Notes: generated by a model not told the origin, from the sequence alone. A DNA stretch of 64,000 bases from Paradesertivirga mongoliensis (GCF_024436395.1 NZ_JAFMZO010000004.1:62001-126000); one strand, 5' to 3'; counted from the stretch's first letter, positions 17,481 through 26,652 are shown. Numbers and translations are program-made.

Positions 17481-18675
17481 CTTTCAACTGTTCTAAAGCA
17501 TATTTAATTCTTGAAATTGCTTCTATTAATTTTTCGTCTGCAGCTGCATAAGATAAACGCAATCCGTTTGGATCACCGAACGAATCTCCGCTAACAGTTG
17601 CCACATGGCCGGTATTTAAAAGATATAAAGCCAGGTCATCACCATTTGCGATGGTAGAACCATCAGGAGCTGTTTTTCCAAAGAATGAGCTCACATCAGG
17701 GAAGAAGTAAAACGCTCCGGCAGGAAGATTCACTTTCAGCCCGTCTATGTTTTTTAACAGATTATAAACTAAATCTCTGCGTCTTAAAAACGTCACCTGC
17801 ATCTCTTTAACGCTGTCAAGGCTTCCCTGATAGGCGGCTGTACCGGCGTGTTGAGTGATAGAGCAGGTTCCTGAAGTTACCTGACTTTGTAATTTGTCGA
17901 TAGCATCTGCTAGTGTTTTATTAGTGGCAGAGAAGCCAAGACGCCAGCCAGTCATAGCATAAGCTTTTGATAAGCCGTTGATGATAATTACTCTGTCTTT
18001 TACACTCTCAAATTCTGCAATGGAAGTATGCTGACCGATAAAGTTGATATGCTCATAGATTTCGTCAGAAATAATATAGATATCAGGATGCTTTTCGAAT
18101 ACCTTTACCAGGGCTGCAAGTTCTTCGCGGGTGTAAACAGTTCCTGTTGGGTTGTTTGGCGAAGAAAACATAAATAACTTCGATTTAGGAGTTATCGCTG
18201 CTTCAAGGTCTGCGGGTGTTATTTTAAAATCAGAGTCGATGCTTGTATTTATGAACACCGATTCGCCTTCGGCTAACTTTACCAATTCAGAATACGAAAC
18301 CCAGTAAGGGGTAGGGATGATAACTTCGTCGCCTGGGTTAACCAAACATAAGATGGCGTTCGCAAGTGACTGTTTAGCGCCTGTTGAAACCACAATCTGG
18401 TCGAAATTATAATCAAGATTATTTTCCCGCTTCAGCTTTGCTGCAATCGCCTTCCTTAAATCGGGGATACCCGCAACCGGAGTGTAGTAGGAATAGTTTG
18501 CATCAATTGCTTTCTTGGCAGCATCTTTTACGAAATCAGGAGTAAAAAAATCTGTTTCTCCAAGGCTGAGGCTGATAACATCAACGCCTTTTGCTGCTAA
18601 TTCTCTGCCTAGTTTGGCCATCTTAATGGTTGCAGACTCGGCAAGATTGTTGATTCTGTCGGATAAAATACTCAT
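17455..18675 (-). CDS. Class I aspartate aminotransferase
   Basis: 406 residues. PLP-enzyme features are SSPNNPTGTVY, the DEIYEHI stretch and the PLP Lys in NGLSKAYAMTGWRLGF. It resembles the Ib subgroup of aspartate aminotransferases and moves amino groups between aspartate and 2-oxoglutarate. TATATTTG at 18681-18688 on the minus strand ends 6 bases before the ATG, a nearly leaderless arrangement that supports this start. Overlaps rfaE1. Confidence 0.93.
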   Translation of the reverse strand: MSILSDRINNLAESATIKMAKLGRELAAKGVDVISLSLGETDFFTPDFVKDAAKKAIDANYSYYTPVAGIPDLRKAIAAKLKRENNLDYNFDQIVVSTGAKQSLANAILCLVNPGDEVIIPTPYWVSYSELVKLAEGESVFINTSIDSDFKITPADLEAAITPKSKLFMFSSPNNPTGTVYTREELAALVKVFEKHPDIYIISDEIYEHINFIGQHTSIAEFESVKDRVIIINGLSKAYAMTGWRLGFSATNKTLADAIDKLQSQVTSGTCSITQHAGTAAYQGSLDSVKEMQVTFLRRRDLVYNLLKNIDGLKVNLPAGAFYFFPDVSSFFGKTAPDGSTIANGDDLALYLLNTGHVATVSGDSFGDPNGLRLSYAAADEKLIEAISRIKYALEQLKDAKAVSAV

Positions 18676-18680
18676 AAGCG

Positions 18681-18688
18681 CAAATATA
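18681..18688 (-). promoter_or_regulatory. -7 promoter element of the aminotransferase gene
   Basis: TATATTTG on the minus strand, exact consensus, ending 6 bases before the start codon. Confidence 0.5.
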
Positions 18689-18762
18689 TGAAGCGTTTAG
18701 AGATTGGTGCAGAAAAAAATATCTTTTCTGTAATTAGCGGGTTATTTAATGGCACATAGTAG

Positions 18763-18770
18763 TAAATTTG
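18763..18770 (+). promoter_or_regulatory. -7 promoter element of the CDF transporter gene
   Basis: TAAATTTG, exact consensus, 17 bases before the TTG start at 18787. It supports the TTG start, since the next in-frame ATG would remove most of the first membrane helix. Confidence 0.45.
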
Positions 18771-18786
18771 AACCCCACTCAAAGCT

Positions 18787-19761
18787 TTGGAAAAACAGAA
18801 GAAATTAATTCTCTTTGCTCTGGTTGTCAGTTTTTTACTGATGCTCGGAAAGTTTACGGCCTATTTTATTACATCCTCAAATGCTATTTTGACAGATGCG
18901 GCCGAAAGTATTGTGAACGTATTGGCCAGTGCATTTGCCTTTTATAGTATCTATTTATCGGCCCAGCCGAAAGACGTTAATCACCCTTACGGACATGGTA
19001 AGGTTGAGTTTTTTTCCATGTTTGTGGAAGGCATACTTATCCTGCTGGCCGGAATTTTAATTATCTTCAAATCTGGTTACAATCTCATTTTCCCGCTTTC
19101 TGTACGCGATCTTTTTGATGGCTCGGTAATTATAGCTGTCACCGGACTGATCAATTTTTTCCTCGCGAAGATGCTGATAAAGGAAAGCAAAGCCGCAAAT
19201 TCTCTGGTTTTATACGCCGACGGTAAGCATCTGCTTACCGACGCCTACAGCAGTGCCGGATTAGTACTGGGTTTGTTAGCTATTCACTATACTGGTAAGC
19301 TTTATCTCGATAGTCTGTTATCCATTGCCATGGGATTATATATCATTTTTAACGGCTATAAGCTCGTTCGTAAGTCGGTAGGCGGATTAATGGATGAATC
19401 AGACTTTAAGGTAGTAAACGAGGTGATTAAGATCTTAAATGCCAACCGCCATGATGCCTGGATCGATATTCATAATTTCAGAACTCAAAGCTATGGACAC
19501 GAATTGCATATCGACTGTCATGTTACTTTACCTTATTATTACGAGTTAAACAAGGTGCACGATGAAATTTCTCAGATCGATACGCTAATCAATCAGAAAG
19601 GGTATGTAAGGACCGAATTTTTCATTCACACCGATCCATGCTTGCCTCAATGTTGCCACTATTGCAGGGTCGAAGCTTGTCCGGTTCGAAGCGAAATAAA
19701 AACGAAAGATATCGCCTGGACACCAGAAAATGTTACCAGAAATCATAAACATTATGAATAA
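18787..19761 (+). CDS. Cation diffusion facilitator transporter
   Basis: 324 residues from a TTG start (TTG GAA AAA). The membrane domain has about five to six helices with the metal site ILTDAAES in helix 2 and HPYGHGKVEF after helix 3, and a second DGKHLLTDA in helix 5. The C-terminal domain ends with a Cys-rich stretch (DPCLPQCCHYCR, then EACP) that is longer than in FieF and could bind zinc. It exports divalent metal by proton exchange. No metal regulator is adjacent. Confidence 0.92.
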   Translation: MEKQKKLILFALVVSFLLMLGKFTAYFITSSNAILTDAAESIVNVLASAFAFYSIYLSAQPKDVNHPYGHGKVEFFSMFVEGILILLAGILIIFKSGYNLIFPLSVRDLFDGSVIIAVTGLINFFLAKMLIKESKAANSLVLYADGKHLLTDAYSSAGLVLGLLAIHYTGKLYLDSLLSIAMGLYIIFNGYKLVRKSVGGLMDESDFKVVNEVIKILNANRHDAWIDIHNFRTQSYGHELHIDCHVTLPYYYELNKVHDEISQIDTLINQKGYVRTEFFIHTDPCLPQCCHYCRVEACPVRSEIKTKDIAWTPENVTRNHKHYE

Positions 19762-19822
19762 GCGGAGATTAGGCATTCAGAGGGTGAGCATAGTTTTGAA
19801 TTTTAACTTTTGAATTTAAAAC

Positions 19823-20272
19823 ATGTATAAATTTAACGTTCGGGTGTACGGCCTTTTGATCAATTCTGATAATCAAATTCTTCTCAGCGACGAAGAAGAG
19901 TATGGTGTTCGCTTTAGCAAGTTTCCGGGTGGTGGTTTAGAATATGGCGAAGGTTTGATCGATGCTCTGAAGCGCGAGTTTATCGAAGAATGTGATCTTG
20001 AAGTAGAAGTGACGGAGCATTTCTATACCACCGACTTTTTTGTTAAATCTGCTTTTAACGATAGTCAGATAATTAGCGTCTATTACATGGTGAAAGCGCT
20101 AAGCGAGTTAAAGGTGAAATGTAAGGACGTGATTTTCGATTTTGATGAAGAAGGGGACATCCGCCAAGCCTTTCGATGGCGCAACCTTAACCAAATTGAA
20201 CTAACTGATGTAACATTTCCGACAGATCAACGCGTCATTAAATTATTGCAAGAAAAATGGAGAGTAGTTTAG
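19823..20272 (+). CDS. NUDIX hydrolase
   Basis: 149 residues with the Nudix box at residues 34-56 (GGGLEYGEGLIDALKREFIE, continuing ECDLEV). It hydrolyses a nucleoside diphosphate-linked substrate; which one is not readable. Its last 16 bases overlap the bioA start, so translation is probably coupled. First gene of the run to 22821. Confidence 0.88.
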   Translation: MYKFNVRVYGLLINSDNQILLSDEEEYGVRFSKFPGGGLEYGEGLIDALKREFIEECDLEVEVTEHFYTTDFFVKSAFNDSQIISVYYMVKALSELKVKCKDVIFDFDEEGDIRQAFRWRNLNQIELTDVTFPTDQRVIKLLQEKWRVV

Positions 20273-21528
20273 CTCAGCGTGATAAAGCCATTATATGGCA
20301 CCCATATACTCAGATGCAAACAGCGTCTGATCCTATTGGCATTGTGAAAGGCGAGGGGGTATATCTGATCGACGAAAGTGGAAAAAAATATATCGACGGA
20401 GTTTCTTCCTGGTGGGTGAACATTCATGGTCACTCGCACCCGTATATCGCTCAAAAGGTTTCAGAGCAGTTGTCGACTCTTGAACACGCAATTTTTGCCG
20501 GCTTTACCCACAAACCTGCTGTTGAACTTGCCGAAGGGCTTTTGAAGATTCTACCCAAAAGTCAGGCAAAGATTTTTTATTCCGACAATGGCTCCACAGC
20601 CGTTGAAGTGGCTTTAAAAATGTGCCTGCAATATTGGGCGAATAAAGAGCAACCCAGATTAAAGGTACTGGCCTTCAATAATTCCTATCACGGCGATACG
20701 TTTGGTGCAATGGCCGTGAGCGCTAGAGGTGCTTTTAATGCTGCATTCGAAAGTTTGCTATTCGAAGTGGTATATATCGATACTCCAAATGCCGGGAATA
20801 TTGATTCATTGAAATTGCAGATTGCCGAGCGGAAGGCTGAGCTCTCGTCATTTATTTATGAACCATTGGTTCAGGGTTCGGGTGGGATGCTGATGTATGA
20901 GCCGCAATATCTGGACGAATTATTAGCTTGTTGCAAGGAAAATGGAGTTTTTACAATTGCCGACGAGGTGATGACCGGCTTTGGCCGCACCGGTAAGCTT
21001 TTCGCGTCTGATTATCTTAACCATCAGCCCGACATTGTCTGCCTTTCAAAGGGTTTAACTGGCGGAACTATGGCATTGGGAGTTACCTCTTGCAGCCAAA
21101 AGATCTTTGATGCTTTTCTGTCGGATGATAAGTTAAAGACCTTCTTTCACGGACATTCTTTCACGGCAAATCCCATTGCCTGTTCGGCAGCCCTGGCCAG
21201 TATGGATATTCTGTTAAGATCCGAAACCTTCGAAAGTATAGCAAGAATTTCCGAATCACATAATCGCTTTGCATATAAAATTCGTGCACACAGAAAACTT
21301 AAAGACGTTCGTCAAACCGGAACCATTTTAGCATTAGAATGGGAAACTGACGGAAATAGCTCTTATTTTAGCGGCCTCAGGGATACCTTGTATTCATTCT
21401 TTCTGCAAGAAGGAATTATATTGCGGCCCTTGGGAAATATTATTTATGTGCTGCCACCGTATTGTATTACCAATGAGGAACTGGAGTATATATATTCGAA
21501 AATAGAAGTAGCCCTCGATAGATTTTGA
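20257..21528 (+). CDS. bioA: Adenosylmethionine-8-amino-7-oxononanoate aminotransferase
   Basis: 423 residues. IIWHPYTQMQT, GVSSWWVNIHGH and FYSDNGSTAVE are DAPA aminotransferase signatures; the PLP Lys is K265 in LSKGLTGG. It converts KAPA to DAPA in biotin synthesis, using SAM as amino donor. bioB, bioD and bioF are not nearby, so bioA is separated from the rest of the pathway. It overlaps the NUDIX gene and is followed after one base by a ferritin-like gene. Confidence 0.93.
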   Translation: MESSLAQRDKAIIWHPYTQMQTASDPIGIVKGEGVYLIDESGKKYIDGVSSWWVNIHGHSHPYIAQKVSEQLSTLEHAIFAGFTHKPAVELAEGLLKILPKSQAKIFYSDNGSTAVEVALKMCLQYWANKEQPRLKVLAFNNSYHGDTFGAMAVSARGAFNAAFESLLFEVVYIDTPNAGNIDSLKLQIAERKAELSSFIYEPLVQGSGGMLMYEPQYLDELLACCKENGVFTIADEVMTGFGRTGKLFASDYLNHQPDIVCLSKGLTGGTMALGVTSCSQKIFDAFLSDDKLKTFFHGHSFTANPIACSAALASMDILLRSETFESIARISESHNRFAYKIRAHRKLKDVRQTGTILALEWETDGNSSYFSGLRDTLYSFFLQEGIILRPLGNIIYVLPPYCITNEELEYIYSKIEVALDRF

Positions 21529-21529
21529 T

Positions 21530-22141
21530 ATGCAGTTGAAAACGCTTTTTGAACAAATAATATCACAGCCTGAAGTTCATGCAAGGCTTTTAAACACTCT
21601 TTCGTTGATGGAAAATACTGGTGCCAGAAAAATCTCGGCATCCGAGCATTCTACCAACGTTACCTTAATTGTATTAAAACATGCAGCGGAAGAACACCGG
21701 CACGCTTATTATTTGAAAAAGCAGATAGGTAAAATCAACGATGCCCTTTGCCCAACCTATGCCTACGAATATCTACTTGCACCTGCTTCCAGCCGGCTGT
21801 ATTTAAACAAATTGGATACAGAGGTAAGCAGATATTTAAAAAATACTTTAAACCTTCAGGGAACCGAGCTGCGGTTTGCTGCGTACTTGTTAGTAACCTA
21901 CGCGATTGAAGTACGAGCTGACGAATTATATCCGGTTTATCAGAACGCATTAGATCAGGCAAAAAGCAAAGTGAATGTTAAATCAATTATTCTTGAAGAA
22001 GAAGGACACCTGGAAGAGATGTTGAAGCAACTTAAGGAGTTCTCGCCCGATTGGGAGATCCACGCCGCTAGAGCGCTTGAGATCGAGTCGAGACTGTTTA
22101 ATGATTGGGTGCTGGCTTTAGGAAAGGAACTTAGCGACTGA
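21530..22141 (+). CDS. Ferritin-like putative diiron protein
   Basis: 203 residues, nearly all helical. Two ExxH pairs (E55/H58 in EEHRHAYY and E157/H160 in EEEGHLEE), plus Glu residues near 28 and in YAIEVRADELY, fit a four-helix ferritin-like dinuclear iron site. No signal peptide. I do not recognise a characterised subfamily. The gene starts one base after bioA and its TGA overlaps the next ATG, so it sits inside a tight operon with a biotin gene. An oxidase or hydroxylase role in or near biotin metabolism is inference only. Confidence 0.7.
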   Translation: MQLKTLFEQIISQPEVHARLLNTLSLMENTGARKISASEHSTNVTLIVLKHAAEEHRHAYYLKKQIGKINDALCPTYAYEYLLAPASSRLYLNKLDTEVSRYLKNTLNLQGTELRFAAYLLVTYAIEVRADELYPVYQNALDQAKSKVNVKSIILEEEGHLEEMLKQLKEFSPDWEIHAARALEIESRLFNDWVLALGKELSD

Positions 22142-22821
22142 TGTTTAAAAGGCATAAGATTTTCAATCTTTTTTATGTGGTGATATTGCTGTTCAATGTT
22201 TATGCATTGGCTGTCGACAATCAACTGCTGCGGATGATAGCTATGCCGCTAATTGGAATGTCTTTGATTCTTTACCTCCTGATAAAAACCAGAATGGAGC
22301 AGATGTTTCACAAGTTGATCTTCATTGGGTTGGTCTTATCTATGGGGGGCGATATTCAGTTATTGTTTACCGACGAACCTGAATTTTATTTTTTTACCGC
22401 ATTAGTTCTCACTTTGGCAAGCTACGGCCTGTATGGGGCTGCATATTTTTTAGATTTTAAAAGGGATTTTACGAAAACCAAACGAGTGGGAAATATTCTG
22501 CTCTTGGTAATGTTAATCGCCATTGTGGGTTCCTTTTTTATGAGCAGAAATACCCTGGGAGATTTTATTTATCCTGCAGTTGCATACTTTTTCATGTTGT
22601 CGGTAATGGTAGTTCTGTCTGGCTACAGGTATCAGCGCGTCAATCGCTTAAGTTTTAAGCTGATACTTACCGGTAGCTTTTCATTTGCCATATCAGATTT
22701 ATCTATCGGTTATTATCACTTTGTTGACCCGGAGAAGGTGATGATGATTTCATATCTTTTAACGTATCTGATTGCCCAATATCTCGTGATTATGGGGTCC
22801 ATCGAACGCCGCGTGATCTAG
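22141..22821 (+). CDS. YhhN-family membrane protein (lysoplasmalogenase-like)
   Basis: 226 residues with about eight membrane helices. The GGDIQLLF segment and the late AISDLSIGYYHF segment fit the YhhN/TMEM86 family, whose characterised members cleave the vinyl ether bond of lysoplasmalogens. The start overlaps the preceding TGA (TGATG). It is the last gene of the NUDIX-bioA operon and is followed by the riboswitch-controlled unit. Confidence 0.85.
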   Translation: MFKRHKIFNLFYVVILLFNVYALAVDNQLLRMIAMPLIGMSLILYLLIKTRMEQMFHKLIFIGLVLSMGGDIQLLFTDEPEFYFFTALVLTLASYGLYGAAYFLDFKRDFTKTKRVGNILLLVMLIAIVGSFFMSRNTLGDFIYPAVAYFFMLSVMVVLSGYRYQRVNRLSFKLILTGSFSFAISDLSIGYYHFVDPEKVMMISYLLTYLIAQYLVIMGSIERRVI

Positions 22822-22837
22822 ATTCTTCCAGGCGGTG

Positions 22838-22868
22838 TTTGCTAATTAAAAATCTTGTTCTACATTTG
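22838..22868 (+). promoter_or_regulatory. Promoter of the cobalamin riboswitch-btuB unit
   Basis: TTTG (22838-22841), exactly 19 bases, then TACATTTG (22861-22868): a full match to the Bacteroidota sigma-A consensus, placed just ahead of the riboswitch. Confidence 0.85.
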
Positions 22869-22871
22869 CAA

Positions 22872-23040
22872 CGCTTTTGGTTCCGCCTGTTGGTGGATTA
22901 AAAGGGAACCGGGTGCGAATCCCGGACAGTCCCGCTGCTGTGTTCTCCACAACGGTTATTCAATCTTAAAGCCACTGTCCCGATAAGTCGGGATGGGAAG
23001 GCAGAATAACCGGGAGTAAGTCAGAAGACCTGCCTGAGCA
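22872..23040 (+). promoter_or_regulatory. Cobalamin (AdoCbl-type) riboswitch
   Basis: Contains the conserved core in order: GGTTCCGCC, the GGGAACCGGGTGCGAATC region, CCCGGACAGTCCCGCTGCTG, the B12-box GCCACTGTCCC, and GAAGTCAGAAGACCTGCC-like bases with AGTAAGTCAGAAGACCTGCC seen near 23015-23034. Between it and the btuB ATG at 23152 lies about 110 bases that should hold the expression platform, probably translational since no classic terminator is visible. Confidence 0.95.
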
Positions 23041-23151
23041 TTATAATTTCATAGCTTTCGGGGAATGAAGCTTGAATGAAAATACCTTCCGCGTATTTAT
23101 CATTTAATACCCTTCAAAACTGTTTGCTGTGGGCCTTACTCACAACAAATA

Positions 23152-25122
23152 ATGAAAAAATTAACAACAATTGCAGCTGGCCTGGGGCTTGCTCAATTGG
23201 CGCTTATCAGTTCGGGCGCCCTGGCACAAGACACCACAAGAACTATTAATTCACAAACCGATCTGGAACAGGTTGTAGTTACCGCTACCCGTTCTGCCAA
23301 GCGTAAGGCAGAAGTAGGGAAAGTTGTACGAGTGATTACCTCGGAACAGATTCAGCGAAGTCAAGGTAGAACTTTGCCTGAAGTACTTAACAATGTTGCC
23401 GGTATCACGTATTCTGGCGCAAATAACGCGCAAAGCAACACTTCAGCTTCTCTGTTTCTAAGAGGTGCGTCGGCAGGGAATACGCTTATTCTGATCGACG
23501 GAATTCCGGTGAACGATGCTCAGAGCATTTCGAACGAGTATGATCTGAAATCAATCGCTATAGATCAAATTGAGCGTGTTGAGATATTAAAGGGTGGCAA
23601 TTCAACCTTATATGGGAGTGACGCTGTAGCCGGGGTAATAAACATTATCACAAAAAAGCCAACTAATCAGGATTTAAATGCCAATGTTATTCTTACCGCC
23701 GGAAGTTATAACGCCAACAAACAAGCCATCGGCTTAAACGGCTCCGTTGGAAAAACAGGGATCGCATTTAATTATTCTCATACCGGCTCGAAGGAGTTCT
23801 CAGCGGCGACAGATGCTGCAGGAGATAAGAATTTTGATAGAGATGGTTACGATCAACATACACTCAGTTTTAACGGAAAGCAACAGCTTTCAGAAAGGCT
23901 TTCTGTAAACACTAACATTCAGTTGTCTAATAACAATGGTATGTCCGACGGAGGCTCATTCGCCGACGATAAAGATTATACCTACGATCGGACTCATTTC
24001 TTTGGAGGTATAACCGGAAGATATGCTCTGGAAAACGGCATTATTATAATGAATTTAAGTAATAATACCGTTTCCAGTAAGTTTTTAAACCGCCCGGATG
24101 ATGGATCATCCGCACTAACAACCAATAATAAAGGAAGAATCTGGCAGGCAGATTTATTTGTAAACAAACCTCTTACAAGTTTCCTTGAACTTAATTCGGG
24201 TGTAAATTACAGAAGTTCAAACTCCGATCAGTTTAGCCAGTACAATGCATACGACCCCGAGATTTTGGAGTCTGAGAATGCAAAGTCTGATATCAGTAGT
24301 GTATTCACATCTGTATTTCTAAAAAATATGGGTGGATTTCACCTGGAACTTGGCGGCCGGTATAATCATCATTCTAAATACGGCGATAACTTCACTTATA
24401 CCTTTAATCCATCCTACTTATTCTGGAACAGATACAAAGTGTTCTTTAATGCGTCATCTGCATTTAAAGCGCCTACCCTATATCAGCTGCATTCTCAATA
24501 TAGAAATCCGGATGGTAATCTTAAGCCAGAGATTACGCAAACATATGATGCCGGCTTAGACTTGGATATAATAAAAAGAAAGCTCAATTTCAACGCAACG
24601 GTGTTTCAGCGTTTAACCAAAGATGATGTTATTTACTTCTATTCAGAGAACGTTGCTCCATGGAAAATGTATTACAAAAATGGAAGAAAGCAAAATGATA
24701 AAGGTTTGGAGCTTGAGTTGAATGCACATCCGCTTCAAGACTTGAATATCAGCGTATGGTACTCGTTTATCAAGGGCAAGGCGACAGATGAAAACGGAGC
24801 AGAAATAGAAAGCTTCTTACGTCGTCCGAAAAACTCATTTGGCTGGTCGGCTGGGTACTCGTTTAGTAAGTTATTGTCGTTTAATATGATGTATAAATAT
24901 ACCGGACATCGTGTTGATGTTTACTATGAAGGCTTTAACAGACGATCAGTGGATTTAAAATCGTACACACTGCTGGACGTGTATTTACAATCGCAGCCAA
25001 TTAAAAACATTACCTTTTTCGGCGACTTCAAAAATGTACTCGACACCGGTTATGTAGAATGGGCAGGTTACAACACACGCGGCTTTAACTTTAACGCCGG
25101 CATTAAATATTTGGTGCGATAA
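23152..25122 (+). CDS. btuB: TonB-dependent vitamin B12 receptor
   Basis: 656 residues. Signal peptide (MKKLTTIAAGLGLAQLALIS, cleavage near GALAQ), TonB-box region DLEQVVVTATRS, a plug domain with LFLRGASAGNTLILIDGIPV and YGSDAVAGVINIITKK, then a 22-strand barrel ending in an aromatic-type C-terminus (KYLVR). Control by the B12 riboswitch marks it as the cobalamin receptor rather than a siderophore one. The DUF71 ATPase gene follows and is probably co-transcribed. Confidence 0.95.
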   Translation: MKKLTTIAAGLGLAQLALISSGALAQDTTRTINSQTDLEQVVVTATRSAKRKAEVGKVVRVITSEQIQRSQGRTLPEVLNNVAGITYSGANNAQSNTSASLFLRGASAGNTLILIDGIPVNDAQSISNEYDLKSIAIDQIERVEILKGGNSTLYGSDAVAGVINIITKKPTNQDLNANVILTAGSYNANKQAIGLNGSVGKTGIAFNYSHTGSKEFSAATDAAGDKNFDRDGYDQHTLSFNGKQQLSERLSVNTNIQLSNNNGMSDGGSFADDKDYTYDRTHFFGGITGRYALENGIIIMNLSNNTVSSKFLNRPDDGSSALTTNNKGRIWQADLFVNKPLTSFLELNSGVNYRSSNSDQFSQYNAYDPEILESENAKSDISSVFTSVFLKNMGGFHLELGGRYNHHSKYGDNFTYTFNPSYLFWNRYKVFFNASSAFKAPTLYQLHSQYRNPDGNLKPEITQTYDAGLDLDIIKRKLNFNATVFQRLTKDDVIYFYSENVAPWKMYYKNGRKQNDKGLELELNAHPLQDLNISVWYSFIKGKATDENGAEIESFLRRPKNSFGWSAGYSFSKLLSFNMMYKYTGHRVDVYYEGFNRRSVDLKSYTLLDVYLQSQPIKNITFFGDFKNVLDTGYVEWAGYNTRGFNFNAGIKYLVR

Positions 25123-25163
25123 AACTAGTGGCGGAATTTACCGCCACATTTATTACTATAACA

Positions 25164-25871
25164 ATGAAAAAAGCCATATTCTGCTGGAGCGGCGGTAAAG
25201 ATTCTTCCCTTTGTTTGTACGAGGTACTAAAAGAGAATGTTTACGATGTTCGTTACCTACTCACCACGGTGAACGAAAATTTTAAGCGCATATCGATGCA
25301 CGGTGTCCGTGAGGAACTGGTTCGCCGCCAGGCAGAATCTCTCGGCATCGAGCTAAAAATAGTTTACGTGCGCGAAGGGAATAACGCGGAGTATGAGCGC
25401 AATATGGAAGCCCTTTTGCGGGAAATGAAGAAGGAGGGGATCGATCATGTTATTTTTGGAGATATTTTTCTCGAAGACTTACGTCAGTACCGGGAGAATA
25501 ATCTTGCTAAGATTAATATGAAAGCAGTTTTTCCTTTATGGAAAAAGGATACTTCCGTACTCATTGAGAAGTTTATAACACTCGGTTTTAAAACCATTAC
25601 CTGCTGCGTAAATGATCTTTATTTAGGTGAGGAAATGGTGGGAAAAACCGTTGATAAATCCTTTATTGACTCGCTGCCAGCCAATGTTGATCCATGCGGC
25701 GAAAACGGCGAGTTTCATACGTTCTGTTTTGATGGGCCTATATTCAGCAAACCAGTCGGGTTTCTAAAAGCAGAAAATGTATATAAACCTCTTGAGGTAA
25801 AAAGTGATAAAGTATGTTCCAGCCTGGAGGGAACAAAAGGTTTCTGGTTCTGTGAACTTGTACCTGCTTAA
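25164..25871 (+). CDS. DUF71/COG2102 ATP-pyrophosphatase, diphthine-ammonia ligase family
   Basis: 235 residues from the ATG at 25164; a GTG at 25128 is open but upstream of homology. MKKAIFCWSGGKDSSLCLYE carries the PP-loop SGGKDSS, and CGENGEFHTFCFDGPIF is the family's C-terminal signature. Diphthamide does not occur in bacteria, and comparative genomics has predicted that a bacterial subgroup of this family acts in B12 salvage. Its place 41 bases after riboswitch-controlled btuB agrees with that. Substrate unknown. Confidence 0.88.
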   Translation: MKKAIFCWSGGKDSSLCLYEVLKENVYDVRYLLTTVNENFKRISMHGVREELVRRQAESLGIELKIVYVREGNNAEYERNMEALLREMKKEGIDHVIFGDIFLEDLRQYRENNLAKINMKAVFPLWKKDTSVLIEKFITLGFKTITCCVNDLYLGEEMVGKTVDKSFIDSLPANVDPCGENGEFHTFCFDGPIFSKPVGFLKAENVYKPLEVKSDKVCSSLEGTKGFWFCELVPA

Positions 25872-25945
25872 AAAATATTTTTTATTTATAGGTTACCTAT
25901 TCTACTTTTCGGTATTAACTTAAAAATAACCCTAAAAAATATAAC

Positions 25946-26143
25946 ATGAAAAATCTATTTAAATTCGGTTTCCTTGCTTTCGCAATTACTTTATCAGTTG
26001 CTGCTTGTCAGTCTAATCAAACCGAAGATAACGCTGCTGATTCTATCGATTCAACTGCTGATGTTACTACAGATTCATTAGGTGCTGTTGCAGACACAGT
26101 TGATTCTGCTGCAGAAGCAAGTATCGATTCAGTACAACACTAA
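25946..26143 (+). CDS. Small acidic lipoprotein
   Basis: 65 residues: signal with lipobox LSVAAC (C21), then a low-complexity tail of Asp, Ser, Ala and Thr (DSIDST, ADTVDSA repeats). It would be an outer-membrane-anchored, unstructured acidic peptide. No known function. A 13-base palindrome ATAGGTTACCTAT lies upstream at 25888-25900, near a weak -7-like TACTTTTC. A strong terminator follows. Confidence 0.75.
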   Translation: MKNLFKFGFLAFAITLSVAACQSNQTEDNAADSIDSTADVTTDSLGAVADTVDSAAEASIDSVQH

Positions 26144-26161
26144 GATATTACGGTTAACCTT

Positions 26162-26195
26162 AAAACCCATTGTTTAAAAAAGCAATGGGTTTTTT
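26162..26195 (+). terminator. Intrinsic terminator after the small lipoprotein gene
   Basis: AAAACCCATTG pairs with CAATGGGTTTT across a 10-base loop and runs into T residues. Confidence 0.85.
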
Positions 26196-26199
26196 GGCT

Positions 26200-26652
26200 T
26201 TAATATACCTGGGTAATTCTATATTCTTTCCCATTAAAGCGGAAACCCGATCCCTTTTCTAATCCAACGAGAATCTTGCCGATAGGTGAGACTGCCGATA
26301 TCGCGAAGAATACCTGCTCCTCTACGATAAACTGCCCGGCACTTACAGAAATAAAAAAGTTGCCCTTATCGGTAAATACAATACTCCCGTTTTGGATAGT
26401 CTTTGACGTTTTTTCAATATTGATCTGCGACAGTGCGTGTTTAAGCTTTCCCGCTTCATATAGCTGAGCCTCATTGCGGCTTATTTCCTGCTGCATCATT
26501 TCCCTTGTAGTTTCATATTTATCGCCTGCACTGCTCTTGGTATCATCCTGCGAAGCCTCTTTCGCGGAGACAATGGCGTTCTCTGCCGACTTTATCCGTT
26601 CGTCTACACTCTCGAAGCATTTACGTAAAAGCTCTTGTTTTAAACTTAGCAT
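26200..26652 (-). CDS. GreA/Rnk-like C-terminal-domain protein
   Basis: 150 residues from the ATG at 26652 (a TTG at 26658 is also open). An N-terminal helical hairpin (with DDTKSSAGDKYETTREMM) is followed by an FKBP-like beta domain (NGSIVFTDKGNFFISVSAGQ, ISAVSPIGKILVG). The layout recalls transcription elongation factor GreA or Rnk, but the hairpin is short. Such proteins are common in Bacteroidota and often mislabelled. An RNA polymerase role is inferred, not shown. Confidence 0.65.
   Translation of the reverse strand: MLSLKQELLRKCFESVDERIKSAENAIVSAKEASQDDTKSSAGDKYETTREMMQQEISRNEAQLYEAGKLKHALSQINIEKTSKTIQNGSIVFTDKGNFFISVSAGQFIVEEQVFFAISAVSPIGKILVGLEKGSGFRFNGKEYRITQVY

Noticed and set aside
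23040..23151. A transcription terminator as the riboswitch expression platform
   Set aside because: No GC-rich stem followed by a T run is visible between the aptamer and btuB; control is more likely translational.
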